From positions 1-34,676 of the forward strand of contig RCAB01000564.1 in the NCBI GenBank assembly GCA_003640385.1: a stretch of DNA of 34,676 nucleotides, written 5' to 3'. Positions 1 to 9,854 of this stretch are shown here, piece by piece. Source of the stretch: Setaria digitata (Eukaryota; Nematoda; Chromadorea; Rhabditida; Setariidae). The number at the start of each line of letters is the position of its first letter. Within the stretch, counting starts at the first letter, position 1. Position numbers and translations under genes: made by a program. Under the pieces are notes generated by a model. That model searched no databases. It was given only the letters and a program-made list of their open reading frames with translations, and was not told where the DNA came from.

Positions 1-1198
1 CCGGAAGGAAATCTAAATACTAAATTGTTTGTCCGAGTAGTAATATTGTAATGTAGTGTCTAAGTAGTGGCGTTTTAGTGCAAACAGGACTGAAATATCG
101 TATATATTATTCAATGCAATGTTGCTATTTAATTAAGAAAAGTCATAGAGACAAGGAGCGAAAACTCTTTCAAGGTAAATTTGGATTTCCAGAATTTAAT
201 GCCAAGTATAAATACATCAAGAAAGGAGCGCACCAAACAAATAATCGCATAAAATACTGGCTTGTAAATGCCACCAAAACCAGTCGAACCAACCATCTAG
301 TCTGAACCAAATTCTCCCTATGTCACCAGTATTAAAATGATGGTGATTCTATGCAAAAATTTGAACCACCGAAATGAGATTAGTAGAATTATATGGATGC
401 TTTGACATGGAGTTGTTTACTACTGATTGAGAGAATGTAAGTCGTTGTTCAAAATGTTTAAAATTTATTGACGAAGTAAGCAAATTAGGCATTTATTATA
501 GGGGAAGAAGAAAGACAAAGAATGCTTAGTGAAAGGCTATCCAATGAAGGCCTAGAAACGGTTTGCAAAATATAATTTAAATCTTTGAGAAGGAATTTGA
601 TAAATAATAAATTACAAGGTTAAACGCCTCAATGGATGCACTCTTTTCCGGGAACGACCTCATTATTGTTTTGCATGTTTGTCATTCGTCTTTCTCTGCG
701 GCTGGTTCGACCTTCTGATGAAGCACATATCTCTCTGACGGTACAAATGACATGGTCCAGAATACAAATACTTTAGGATAAACGAATTCTTATTCACTCT
801 ATTGGCGATGTTTGTGTAAATTTGAAATAGTGCGAGTCTCCTCAGTGGACGAATTTCACAAGTTCCATTCACTCATAGTTGTGGATTTATTGCTTCTGCA
901 GTCATTTTCAGTCATTTTCTTTTTTTGCTTTACCATTATTTACTAGTATTTGTCTGTCCACTTCACATGCACGAGAAGGCAACTCTTTTGAGATCTACCC
1001 AAGTTTATTAAGTGAAGAGGAAATGCATGGAACGGTGAAACCCTAATTTCTTCAGCACTGCAGTGGTCTCCTCATTTCACTTCAGCGCTTAATACACAAA
1101 ATTTTCATATACTTCTATGATAAAAATCAACTTTATACATGCAAATTTCAATTCGATTTGAAGTAAACTCTTTGACTGTGTTTCAAACACTGTTTAAA
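1..1198. other. gene-free left flank
   Basis: No ORF here has recognisable protein features, and the short open frames on both strands are of chance length for AT-rich DNA. The tail of this stretch presumably holds the promoter and 5' leader of the zinc-finger gene that follows. A longer in-frame ATG for that gene exists at 1139, but no acceptor or motif favours it. I see no RNA gene, tandem repeat or transposon terminus. Confidence 0.5.
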
Positions 1199-4100
1199 AT
1201 GGAATTTGAGGAAGACTGTGGCAGTTGTCAGGATCCTATGCTAGCGGAGAACTTCTCAAAGCATCAGACCTGTATATGTTGTGATAAAGGTATTCCTATT
1301 TCCTCCCTCGATGCACAGTCCCAATCTCTTCGTTGCTTGATTCGCTCTTTCCCAACAATGTTTTATAACAGTAGTAGAATTTGTTGAGCCCATATTAAAT
1401 TTATTAATTTTTAGGTTGAGATTCGTAGCGGTAATGAAAGTCAGTGAACTGGAGCATTAAGACCTGTGAAATTTTTAGCCAAACGTCTAAGCTTACAACC
1501 TTTTAAATGCTATGCAAACATTTTGTTTAAAATAACTGATAAAAAGAGAAGATGAAAAACTCATTTTTTCAGCGATAGTTTATGAAAATAACTAGCATCA
1601 GGAGATCTATGACTTAATTAATTTTATATGGTGTAATCCACCGTTGTTTTATTACCACATCAAGTCGAGGCAGTTTGTAAGCTGCTGGACCATTTAAAGT
1701 GTTGGCCTTTGCTTCGCTAACCGGTCTTATATCGAAATGCTTCGATAAACTAAAGAGTAGATCTCTGACTTCTCATTATTTTCTTCTTTTAACAAAATGT
1801 TCTTCAATCACAGTTTGCACAACACAAAGAAGTATGCAAATTTCTCCCTGCTGGTCGATTTTAAGTCCTCTAAAAATACGAAATTTGTTTGACTGTTTAT
1901 CGTGATTGTAGATTTAACCTCTTCTGACTGGCTAATCCATGAAAACTTTTGTGTATTATTTGGAACATCGCATCACGCATCGTTATTTGCTCGTCCTTGA
2001 ATCTTCAAACGAAACTGCTCAAAGTGATGAAAATTTATGGAAGAAAGGAAAATGACACGTTGGAAGAACGTTTACTATTAGCCAACAGCTTATTAATTAC
2101 GTAACTCTATTTAGAAAAATGCGATTTCAAAAATCTATCGTTGGAAGCAACCAATGACAGAGCAGATTCTAATCTGGAGATGGCTGCTGATGCAACATAT
2201 GAAGTTTCAAATGACTTTTGTCAAGAATCGTACAGTGAGGAATGGAAAGAGTTCTTTGACCAATATAATAGTGCCGACGGCATTCAGGTTTCTTTTTAGT
2301 TTTTTGACAACCTCTCATAATCAAAATTCAAATTCCTATGTGAACACATAATACCAATACACTGGAATTTTACCATTTCTCTTAGATTTAAACAACTGAA
2401 TGTTGTTAATGACACACAAGCAAGCTAATTATAAAATTATTTATATGATTCTGAACTGAAAGGTTCTCCACCTCTTCACTTTAGCAACAAATATTATACT
2501 GGAATGAGCTGAAACGTTTGTGTTGGTGTATTCCAGGAAATATTTGTGAAAAAATTGGATGATTGGAGTCGTCCTGAAGGTCCCCGCAAGCGCTATCAAC
2601 GTTTCCGTGATAAGCGCTACATTTGTGACGAATGCAGTCGTTGTTTTACTTTAAAGCAAAATGTTCAGTATCACATTATCACGTATCACCTTGGTAATCA
2701 ACAGATTACCGCCAGTCGTGGGAAGCGTTACGTTTGCCTTACCTGTCAGAAAGTAATTTATTTATTTTTTCCTGACTATCCTAATACAACATTATAAAAA
2801 AAAAACAGGAGGAAGTTCCGGAAAAAAAGTGTTTTTATTAAATATTCAGTTTCAAAACAATCAGCTTTTCTTGAAAACCATAATACGACTTGGAAATGGC
2901 TTAAAAATATCTGCGACGAAATTAGAATTAAGTTAATAAGCGTTGTTCATGCTTAAAAAAGGTAAAAAAGGGGAAAACGGACAAATACAAAATCATTCAT
3001 ATAAAAGTGTACTGCTAAAAATGTAATAAACGATATGAATTGAAGGTGTATAGAAACGCCGAGGCTGCTCGAAATCACAACGTACGTGACCACCTTCGCT
3101 TACCTAACGTGCAAATTCACCGCTGTGCCACGTGCACACGTATTTTCCCAAACAATACTCAGCTGAAAGAACATATTTCCATACAACATCTGTTAGTTCG
3201 TATCTCTCTTCCCGAAGCAATCTCTTAACCCATTCAATGTTTCCATCCACTACCAACGAAGTCCCTAATTACAGATGAGAGTATAGAATGGATGATGTCT
3301 AGCGATCTACCATTTATCCTACTAAGAACTCAGCTAAGGCCTTCTCGACAAGATTGAGCAAGCGTATAACAGCCATACAGAAGCAGTTAATTTTGTGCTT
3401 GAGAAGATTAACGTACGAATATACCGTCAACCTCTTATTCTTGTCAAAGTTTCAGACAAGAACGGCCATATTTATGCGATAAATGTGGCGCACGTTTTGG
3501 CCGTCATGGAGGCCTTCGACGTCACCTTATAATGGTACATACGAATAGACGGTATAATTGTGATTATCCAGGTTGTATCCATCCTGGTTTCAAGTGTTCC
3601 AAGGTTCATGAATTTTCAACATTTCATAAAAACTGAAAATGAATCGTTCCTTTCCGAGGAAGATCGTGGGTACACTTTTACAGGATGAACGAAAACCGAC
3701 TGAGTTTAGGATATTGAGGGAAAGGATGAAGAGTTTGCAAATGTTTTTAAGGAAGAGCAGATTTTCTCCATACCTTTGAATGATTTGATTTGAAATTTAG
3801 TTGAAATTCATTTGAGATATGTAGTATGTTTTCATCTTTTAGACAAATGTAATGCTGTCTCAGTTCCTAAAGTTCTTCAGTTTTTTTCTTTTTTGTGCTT
3901 TTGCAGGCTTTGGCAGCTCATATTCGATCACAACACACCAAGGATAGACCGTAAGTATCGTGTTAGAAATTGCAAAATTTTTGAATTGAACAATAATGTT
4001 GGTAGTGAAGGACAGCTTACCATCAAAAAAAATTATAATTTGAAACCCAAACTTCCATCTTATATCCCACATATCCTCCACCTCAACTACACGCTTTAGC

Positions 4101-4440
4101 AAAAGCAACCAACATTTCAAGTCATTCCCTACATTTCTCTTTTCTTTACTTCATTTACGACTACCTTAACAGAACCGAAAATCTACTCATTTTAAACAAT
4201 AATCCCACTTTCAGTTTTGCGTGCTTCGAATGTGGGAAACGTTTCGTACGTCGAAATGACCAGCGTGTGCATGAGATGTTGCACACTTCTCATGAGCAGT
4301 TTGACTGCAAAAAATGTGGACAACGTTTTCGTCGGCAAATTTACCTCAGAAAACACGAGAACACATGTCGAGTTATCAATGATAATGCAAATGTCTCCTC
4401 ATCCCTCCCTGTTGACTCTGCTAATGTATGTATAGTTTAA
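1199..4440 (+). CDS. seven-finger C2H2 zinc-finger protein (7 exons)
   Basis: Probable nuclear DNA-binding regulator. Exons: 1199-1289, 2115-2287, 2537-2752, 3046-3191, 3456-3603, 3907-3950, 4215-4440; phases close to give 347 aa. Fingers at about 118-139 (CDEC..H..H), 155-176 (split by intron 3 between CQK and VYRN), 187-208, 216-237, 244-268 (C-x4-C form, split by intron 5), 276-296 and 304-324, the last being C2HC because the final ligand is Cys. Fingers 1-5 use H-x4-H spacing and finger 6 H-x3-H. A linker HLQERPY joins fingers 3 and 4, like the classical TGERPY. The N-terminal 117 residues are acidic and Cys-containing with no known domain. The start was chosen as the ATG nearest the first Cys cluster; 1139 is also in frame. 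The intron 3 acceptor (3045) is weak, and intron 1 (825 nt) could hide an exon. Family C2H2 is certain; orthology is unknown. Confidence 0.8.
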
Positions 4441-4445
4441 GCCTC

Positions 4446-4451
4446 AATAAA
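4446..4451 (+). terminator. AATAAA polyadenylation signal of the zinc-finger gene
   Basis: A canonical hexamer begins five bases after the TAA stop at 4438-4440. It also lies inside a possible 46-nt terminal intron (4426-4471), so its use would exclude the alternative C-terminus. Confidence 0.55.
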
Positions 4452-5499
4452 GAATTATATATTTCTTGTAGATGAAAAAAAAAAACTCCCAGCTGTCTGA
4501 CTGCTCAGCTTAAAGAACATACACAAAGTTGCTCTGATAAGGAGAATGTTCCATGATATTCGGCAATTCAAACTTTTAAATGACCGTTCATAATAGCACT
4601 GGTGAATCAGAAAATTCAGCAACCTATTTTCATATGAGTAACATCCATCACAACTTTCTTCAACCTTAGCAAATGATTTCTTTCCTGCACTCGGAAATAT
4701 TAAAAAGGTGCATGAGTGAAGATCTTATTCGAACGTATGATATATATATATATATCAACGCGGCATTTCTTACATTACTGCAAGTGATTGGTTCGTTCAT
4801 TTCTATATCAAAAGGACAGGTTTAGTAGACCACTTAAATGAAACAGTTTAATTATCGTTCTCTTTTTCAATCCAAAAGAGTGCTAAGAGAAATATTGTCA
4901 CTGTCAAAAAAAAAACACTGTTATTAGGGGAATAATCAGAGTCGGTCAGTCCCGGTACTAAATGGATATCCAATGACCCTTCCCAATCAATGAGAAATCT
5001 CACACAGTACCCAGAAGACATCAATTCTTCTCACGTTCGAAATTCGTTCATTGACTACTCTCTGGCGAGATGTAACATTTCATAACGTGCTTGTATGATG
5101 TCATTAAAAGAAGGGCCTACATTTTTCTGATGTTACGGTAGCATGTTGCAGTGTGTGGTGATTGCGTGCGCTGGATGTTGGGGTGGTTTCCCGGGGTGTC
5201 GGGGTATCGTCATGTGTGCTGGGTACTTTGAGGTGGTTCCCCAATGTGTCTGATGTGATGTCTCCTTCCTTTCATTATGCTTTACCTGTACTACTATCAT
5301 CCGAGCAGTGTCGGAAGAAACCGTTTATTCTCCTCACTTGTTCTCCCACCTTTGCTTGTTATCTCTTACATCTGTCGTCGAAACTCCTCGGAATTTTCCT
5401 TGTAACACTTACTGATTAGTTGATCGTTTGGAGTTAGATAGTATGTACTATTTTAATCTGCCCAATATTTTTAGGTTAACAGGAAGAAAAACTGAACAA
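4452..5499. other. gap between the zinc-finger and tra2-like genes
   Basis: No supportable coding sequence. It contains a short TA run at about 4739-4754 and a G/T-rich, relatively GC-rich patch at about 5145-5260 with an imperfect duplication (listed separately). The sequence TTTTTAG ending at 5474, 26 nt before the tra2-like ATG, is a reasonable spliced-leader or intron acceptor. The promoter of the tra2-like gene probably lies here, but no specific element can be named. Confidence 0.4.
5170..5250 (+). repeat. imperfect tandem repeat, about 48-bp period, G/T-rich
   Basis: Two copies start with GCTGG at 5170 and 5218. Both run through a GGTGGTT(T)CCC core to GTGTC (ending 5200 and 5250). 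The patch is clearly richer in G and C than its surroundings and sits upstream of the tra2-like gene, so it could be a decayed repeat or a promoter-proximal element. Confidence 0.45.
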
Positions 5500-8098
5500 A
5501 TGAGCAGTGACGGAAATGTAAGTTACTTTAAGCTGTTTCGCTATCACGCAGTGCTTTTTTTGAGAAATGCGTTACTGAGAATTGCATATAAAACTTCAGT
5601 TGCGCACCACTGACAACTTGCTACTTTTAGCGCAGCGAATCAGCACCTGCACGTAGCGCATCACGTAGTCGGAGCGGCACACCAATGGCCTCAGGTAAGA
5701 GTAATGGCCATGCTCGATCTCCCTCGGGCTCTCGACCCCGTTCATCGTCTCACCATTCACTATCTCAATCACCAGTTCGTGAACGTTCAGCTGCTTCGCG
5801 ATCATCCGGTGGACATGAAGCGTCCAGATCCCCTTCACGTGCTCGTTCAAGATCACGCGACGACCGACGCGTTCGTCGCTCACGCTCACCTGAGGAACGC
5901 AAACGATATCGGTCGCGTAGTCGTGATTCACGATACCGGCGACGGAGGTACTGTCTTAGTTGAAAGGTTCTTTCTCGGATCGGTTTTTCCAGCTGCTGTT
6001 ATGTCGTTTTTAATGTTCCTCTGTTTCTTTATCGAATTTGCTGCTATTAAATAGCATTCCGAGCACAGTGGGAACTAACCTTAAATGTGTTGTTAATTGA
6101 TACTTTTGGCAGTGAGAAAATCAGAACAGCTGAAACGCTGTGAACGAACAGAATTCAAAAATCAGTCTCAATGAAAACAGAATCAATGAATCAGTGAGGC
6201 AGGCAGTTCAATATTGTCAGCGCTCAGAGTGGAACATCACAGTTTCAAGCTCAGAGTTGGCTGTCAAATTCAAATCAGTACAGTTCAGTATCCATCCTCA
6301 AATACCCAATATGCAATGCACCACCACTACCGACAGTCAGTTGTGGTATTTATAATGCCGCTAGTAGTTTAGAATCCTATTTGTCCACTCCATCTTCCTT
6401 TAGTTATTTAAGAATTTCTCAAGAAATGTGTTGAAAATTTGGGACTATTATTTAGGGCAGGTCTTCCTGGAATGTGGTCGGAATTTTGGTATCTAGAAAT
6501 GTCCATATTCCTCTTCATGAAGCTGAGTAAAAAAAAATTCCATCCTGTTTACTATAGTCCTACAAAGATCAAGTTGGTTTCGGTAACGTTCGAAGAGCTT
6601 CTTTTAAAACTGCTTGTATCTTCTAAAAACGTTAGTTTTCCGGCTGGTCATTTTTTGCATCGAAATCCCTAGAGTTATCTTATCTGCTATTCTCTGTCTC
6701 AGTTTAACACTCTCTCTGTCATTCCATAAAAAATGACTTCGCTCTGCATCACGTAAAATTATGTCTTGCTTGTTCTTCAACGTACGGGAAGTTTTGGTGA
6801 CGAGAAAAAGTTATGTTATTGGGAATGGGTAGAGGAAAGGCTGAACTGCGCGAAATATTGTGGGAGGGGATCGAAGAGTTACATTCGACGAACTCACACT
6901 CGACGATTTCTCTAGCTTGCATTCAAAGACTCATTTAGAATAAACAGCTCTGGACTGTGTGGAACTGCTCTGAAAGCGTAGTTTCATTTTAGGAATACAT
7001 ATTTATCAGTCAAATGTTAAAAATTTGTGCTTCGTCGTAGAAACTTGCTTTTTGAAAACTCAAGAATTCCTTTTGCATAGTATATAATAGGTTATCAGGT
7101 TTTGCTATGGTTATTTTCAGCTACGCATTGGTAGTGCAACTTAGTTCATGATTCGTAGGAGCTATCAGAAGCTATATGCAACATCATATCTGATCACAGA
7201 TCTGCTGGTGTCTTACCCTGTGACCCACACTCTTCGAATTCAAGATATATAAGTTCTGCTATTAAAGCAAGAAATGTATATATATATATATATTTGTATA
7301 CATATATATATATATATATATATGTTCAGCCGATCGCCATCATCGCCAGCTCGACGCCGCTCTCGTTCTCGTCGGCGTAGCCGCTCACGTTCTCCGCGAC
7401 GAATCAGCCGCTATTCGCCAATAAGACGAAGCCGATATAATGATGGCCGTGACAATCCGGAACCTTGTTCATGTCTTGGTGTTTTTGGCATGTCACTCAA
7501 TACAACTGAGCGGGATTTGAAACGAATTTTTGGCGAGTATGGAGAAATTGAATCAGTTCAGCTTGTTTATGATCGCTACAGTGGTCGTTCGCGTGGTTTT
7601 GGCTTCGTTTATTTTGAAACTACAAAAGAAGCAATACGAGTGAGTTGTTTTCTCGTCTTGTTTGATTTTCTTTTCAAAGTTTACTGGAATGTCATTTCTT
7701 GCTATATTGTTGCATTTGTTATAATTTGATTATAGTAATTCAGGCAAATTAAATTCTTATTTACAGGCAAAAGACCATTTGCGTGATGCTGTCATCGATG
7801 GGATGCGTGTTCGTGTTGATTTTTCAGTGACAAAGGGTGCTCCGAGATAGTAAGTTCACATCTAAGCTTACAGGATCTACCGATAAATTTATTTTCAGAA
7901 ATCATCTGTGATTCTTGGGAACTGCTCGAATATTTTAGTGTGAAAGCTTTGGAATTGTGGATAAATTTAAAAATAAAATTTGAATGCCATCCTAAAAAAA
8001 AAGTGATCGAGGCCTTTTATAGTTATAGGGGACGTTCGCCTCGTCGCTCTCGAAGCCGCAGTGTGGACAGTTATCGCAGACGTCGTTCGCGTTCTTAA
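5500..8098 (+). CDS. tra2-like (rsp-8 family): Transformer-2-like RS/RRM splicing regulator (5 exons)
   Basis: Sequence-specific SR-like nuclear protein; in animals Tra2 binds GAA-rich exonic enhancers and promotes exon inclusion. Exons: 5500-5517, 5631-5947, 7330-7639, 7767-7849, 8023-8098, giving 267 aa. RS1 spans about 7-147, dense in RS/SR dipeptides. The single RRM spans about 160-237, with RNP2 LGVFGM (161-166) and RNP1 RGFGFVYF (200-207), and ends in RVRVDFSVTKGAPR, the typical Tra2 RRM end plus linker. A short RS2 (about 244-267) closes the protein; it is much shorter than vertebrate RS2 and lacks the Gly stretch. The ATG at 5500 lies just before a GTAAGT donor. Intron 2 (1382 nt) splits RS1 and ends in a TA microsatellite. 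The intron 4 donor overlaps an in-frame TAG. RS1-RRM-RS2 order distinguishes Tra2 from ordinary SR proteins. Confidence 0.92.
6113..6193 (+). other. candidate unlisted cassette (poison) exon in tra2-like intron 2
   Basis: An 81-nt segment is bounded by a TTTTGGCAG acceptor (ending 6112) and a GTGAGG donor (from 6194). It is A/G-rich with repeated GAA and AGAA elements. Entered in the phase left by exon 2 it meets TGA after ten codons (6141-6143). It is absent from the canonical protein. This is an inference from splice signals only. Confidence 0.3.
7277..7323 (+). repeat. TA/CATA microsatellite abutting a 3' splice site
   Basis: Nearly pure TA dinucleotides, interrupted once by TTGTATACA, run to within seven bases of exon 3 of the tra2-like gene (exon starts 7330, acceptor TGTTCAG). 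They take the place where a pyrimidine tract would be expected. Confidence 0.9.
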
Positions 8099-8114
8099 AA
8101 GGAGTGTGGTTTTG

Positions 8115-8120
8115 ATTAAA
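8115..8120 (+). terminator. possible ATTAAA polyadenylation signal (tra2-like)
   Basis: This is the commonest variant hexamer and lies 16 bases after the TAA stop. No AATAAA occurs in the next 200 bases. It is very close to the stop, so a less canonical downstream site may be used instead. Confidence 0.3.
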
Positions 8121-8313
8121 TTTTTTCATTTTTAAAAGTAAAGCCGTTTGTTTTTGTTTATGCTAATTAACAATAATTGTATTTTGCATTATTTAGTACA
8201 TAATATTTGTTTTGCTCTGTGACATCGAAAAAATCATACTCATTGCTATCTATCAAAAAAATTTATTTTCGTTGATTTGGTAGCCTTGTTAAAGGCTTTT
8301 AATTTTTTTCTTT

Positions 8314-8348
<35 letters not shown>

Positions 8349-9854
8349 ATTCAATTGTTAAAAGGACAGATATATTCACTAGATGAACATTTGGTCGTTG
8401 TATGGGCTTTTAATGAAAAAGAATAGATCCGCAGTAATGATCGATCCCACTCATTCATGCTTTGGGCTGTTCGTAATTTGATCCTGTTCCACTGTTCTCT
8501 TGTTGAAATTAGAGTTAAAGCTGCAAGCTTCATGTTAAGCTACAAGTGATAATTACACATAAGTAAAGTTGCTGTTTCCATAGTTTCACTATTTTATATC
8601 ACTTTATTAGTCACGCTTTGTCCACTTCTGATTATATTTCTCTTGTGAAGTGTTGTTCTGCTTTCCTTAAATTATCTGGTAACTTGTACCTCCAAGACCA
8701 TGACACATCACATTTGTATCACAAAAAATTTCAAATTCTAGAATATTTCCAAGTATGCACCATTTTTTCATCAAACAAACTGGTGGAATCCTAGATTGTT
8801 GCCTGTTGAATGACAAATTATGCGACATGCTAGAAATGTTGATAGGATTGGAATAATAGTTTGGGAGGAAAGAAGTTGTGAATAAGTTTGCCTGGAAACA
8901 AGCGGGAAGGAAGTTTTAGTAAGGGGATCTTATCATTTGATTCAACTTTAGTTTCCGACACATCTCAAGTGGTTTCGTACGGTTCGTGGTATGGTCTGCA
9001 GCGCTCGCTTAATTGGGAATGAGACTATTGCACAGGAGGGAATGAAATATTACATCCTAGTGCTTTGGCGATTTGGAATTGATAAGGAGGCGTGAAGCGA
9101 TACTGAGGATATGTAGGTATTCTGCAGTAACTGGAAGTCACTGACACTGGAAGTACTGCTGACATATTTTATGTTTTCCAAATTTCCTCAATTATTATTG
9201 AAGCAAATCGATTTGTTTCTCAATAAATTTTGTTTCAATCCTCTCCGTTCAGTTCCGCATTTCTTATTTATACATTATGAATAGGTGAGTGTTAAAGATA
9301 AACTGCTAAATGGTTATGATTACAAAAGGAGTATGTTATAAGTTTAAGCTGATAAATTCTGTCATAGTACAGGTACTCTTTTCACAGTAGATATTTTACT
9401 TAGCACTATTTGGATTTCAAAAAATCTTGTGCTAAATTCGTACTTCGAGTTTCTTTGAATTGATTACGCAGGAGTAAAATAATGATAGCATAGAATATAT
9501 TACTGGAATGTGAAGGGAGTATGTGTGAAGATGTAAGAATTTAAAGATGTGTGTTAGGGACAAGTTACTTGCATCATTTCACTGGAAGCTGTCAGGAGCA
9601 TTTAGCTAACTCTATCGTTTAATTAACTGAAGAAGTAATAAATTGTTTGAGCTCGCTTCCGAATATTATGGTGAAAAGGTGACAGGAGACATTATAGAAT
9701 AATTTCGCGCAGTTATACCATTGGTAGTACTAGAAGGTAGCATTCGGTGGTGAAATGATTTGATACGGCTTAAAAGTTTCAAAAAAGGCATCAAGATTTT
9801 ATTTTAGTGCTATGATATCAGTACGTCGTCAGATTCCTAGATTACTAAGTAATA
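8121..9854. other. gap between tra2-like and DENND5 genes
   Basis: No coding sequence can be supported. It contains a 28-T homopolymer (8316-8343) and otherwise unremarkable AT-rich DNA. The 3' end of the tra2-like transcript and the promoter or leader of DENND5 must lie here. No tRNA, structured RNA or transposon end was recognised. Confidence 0.45.
8316..8343 (+). repeat. poly-T tract, 28 nt
   Basis: An uninterrupted run of T follows a T-rich lead-in containing single C interruptions. It could be a slippage product or the antisense of a retroposed poly-A tail, but no target-site duplication was found. Confidence 0.9.

Noticed and set aside
5162..5419. 85-codon ORF upstream of the tra2-like gene
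   Set aside because: No domain, no homology recognised, and it overlaps the G/T-rich duplicated patch that explains its odd composition.
8351..8533. Minus-strand ORF next to the T28 tract, possible retroposed gene
   Set aside because: The protein is unrecognisable and there is no target-site duplication; chance length for this composition.
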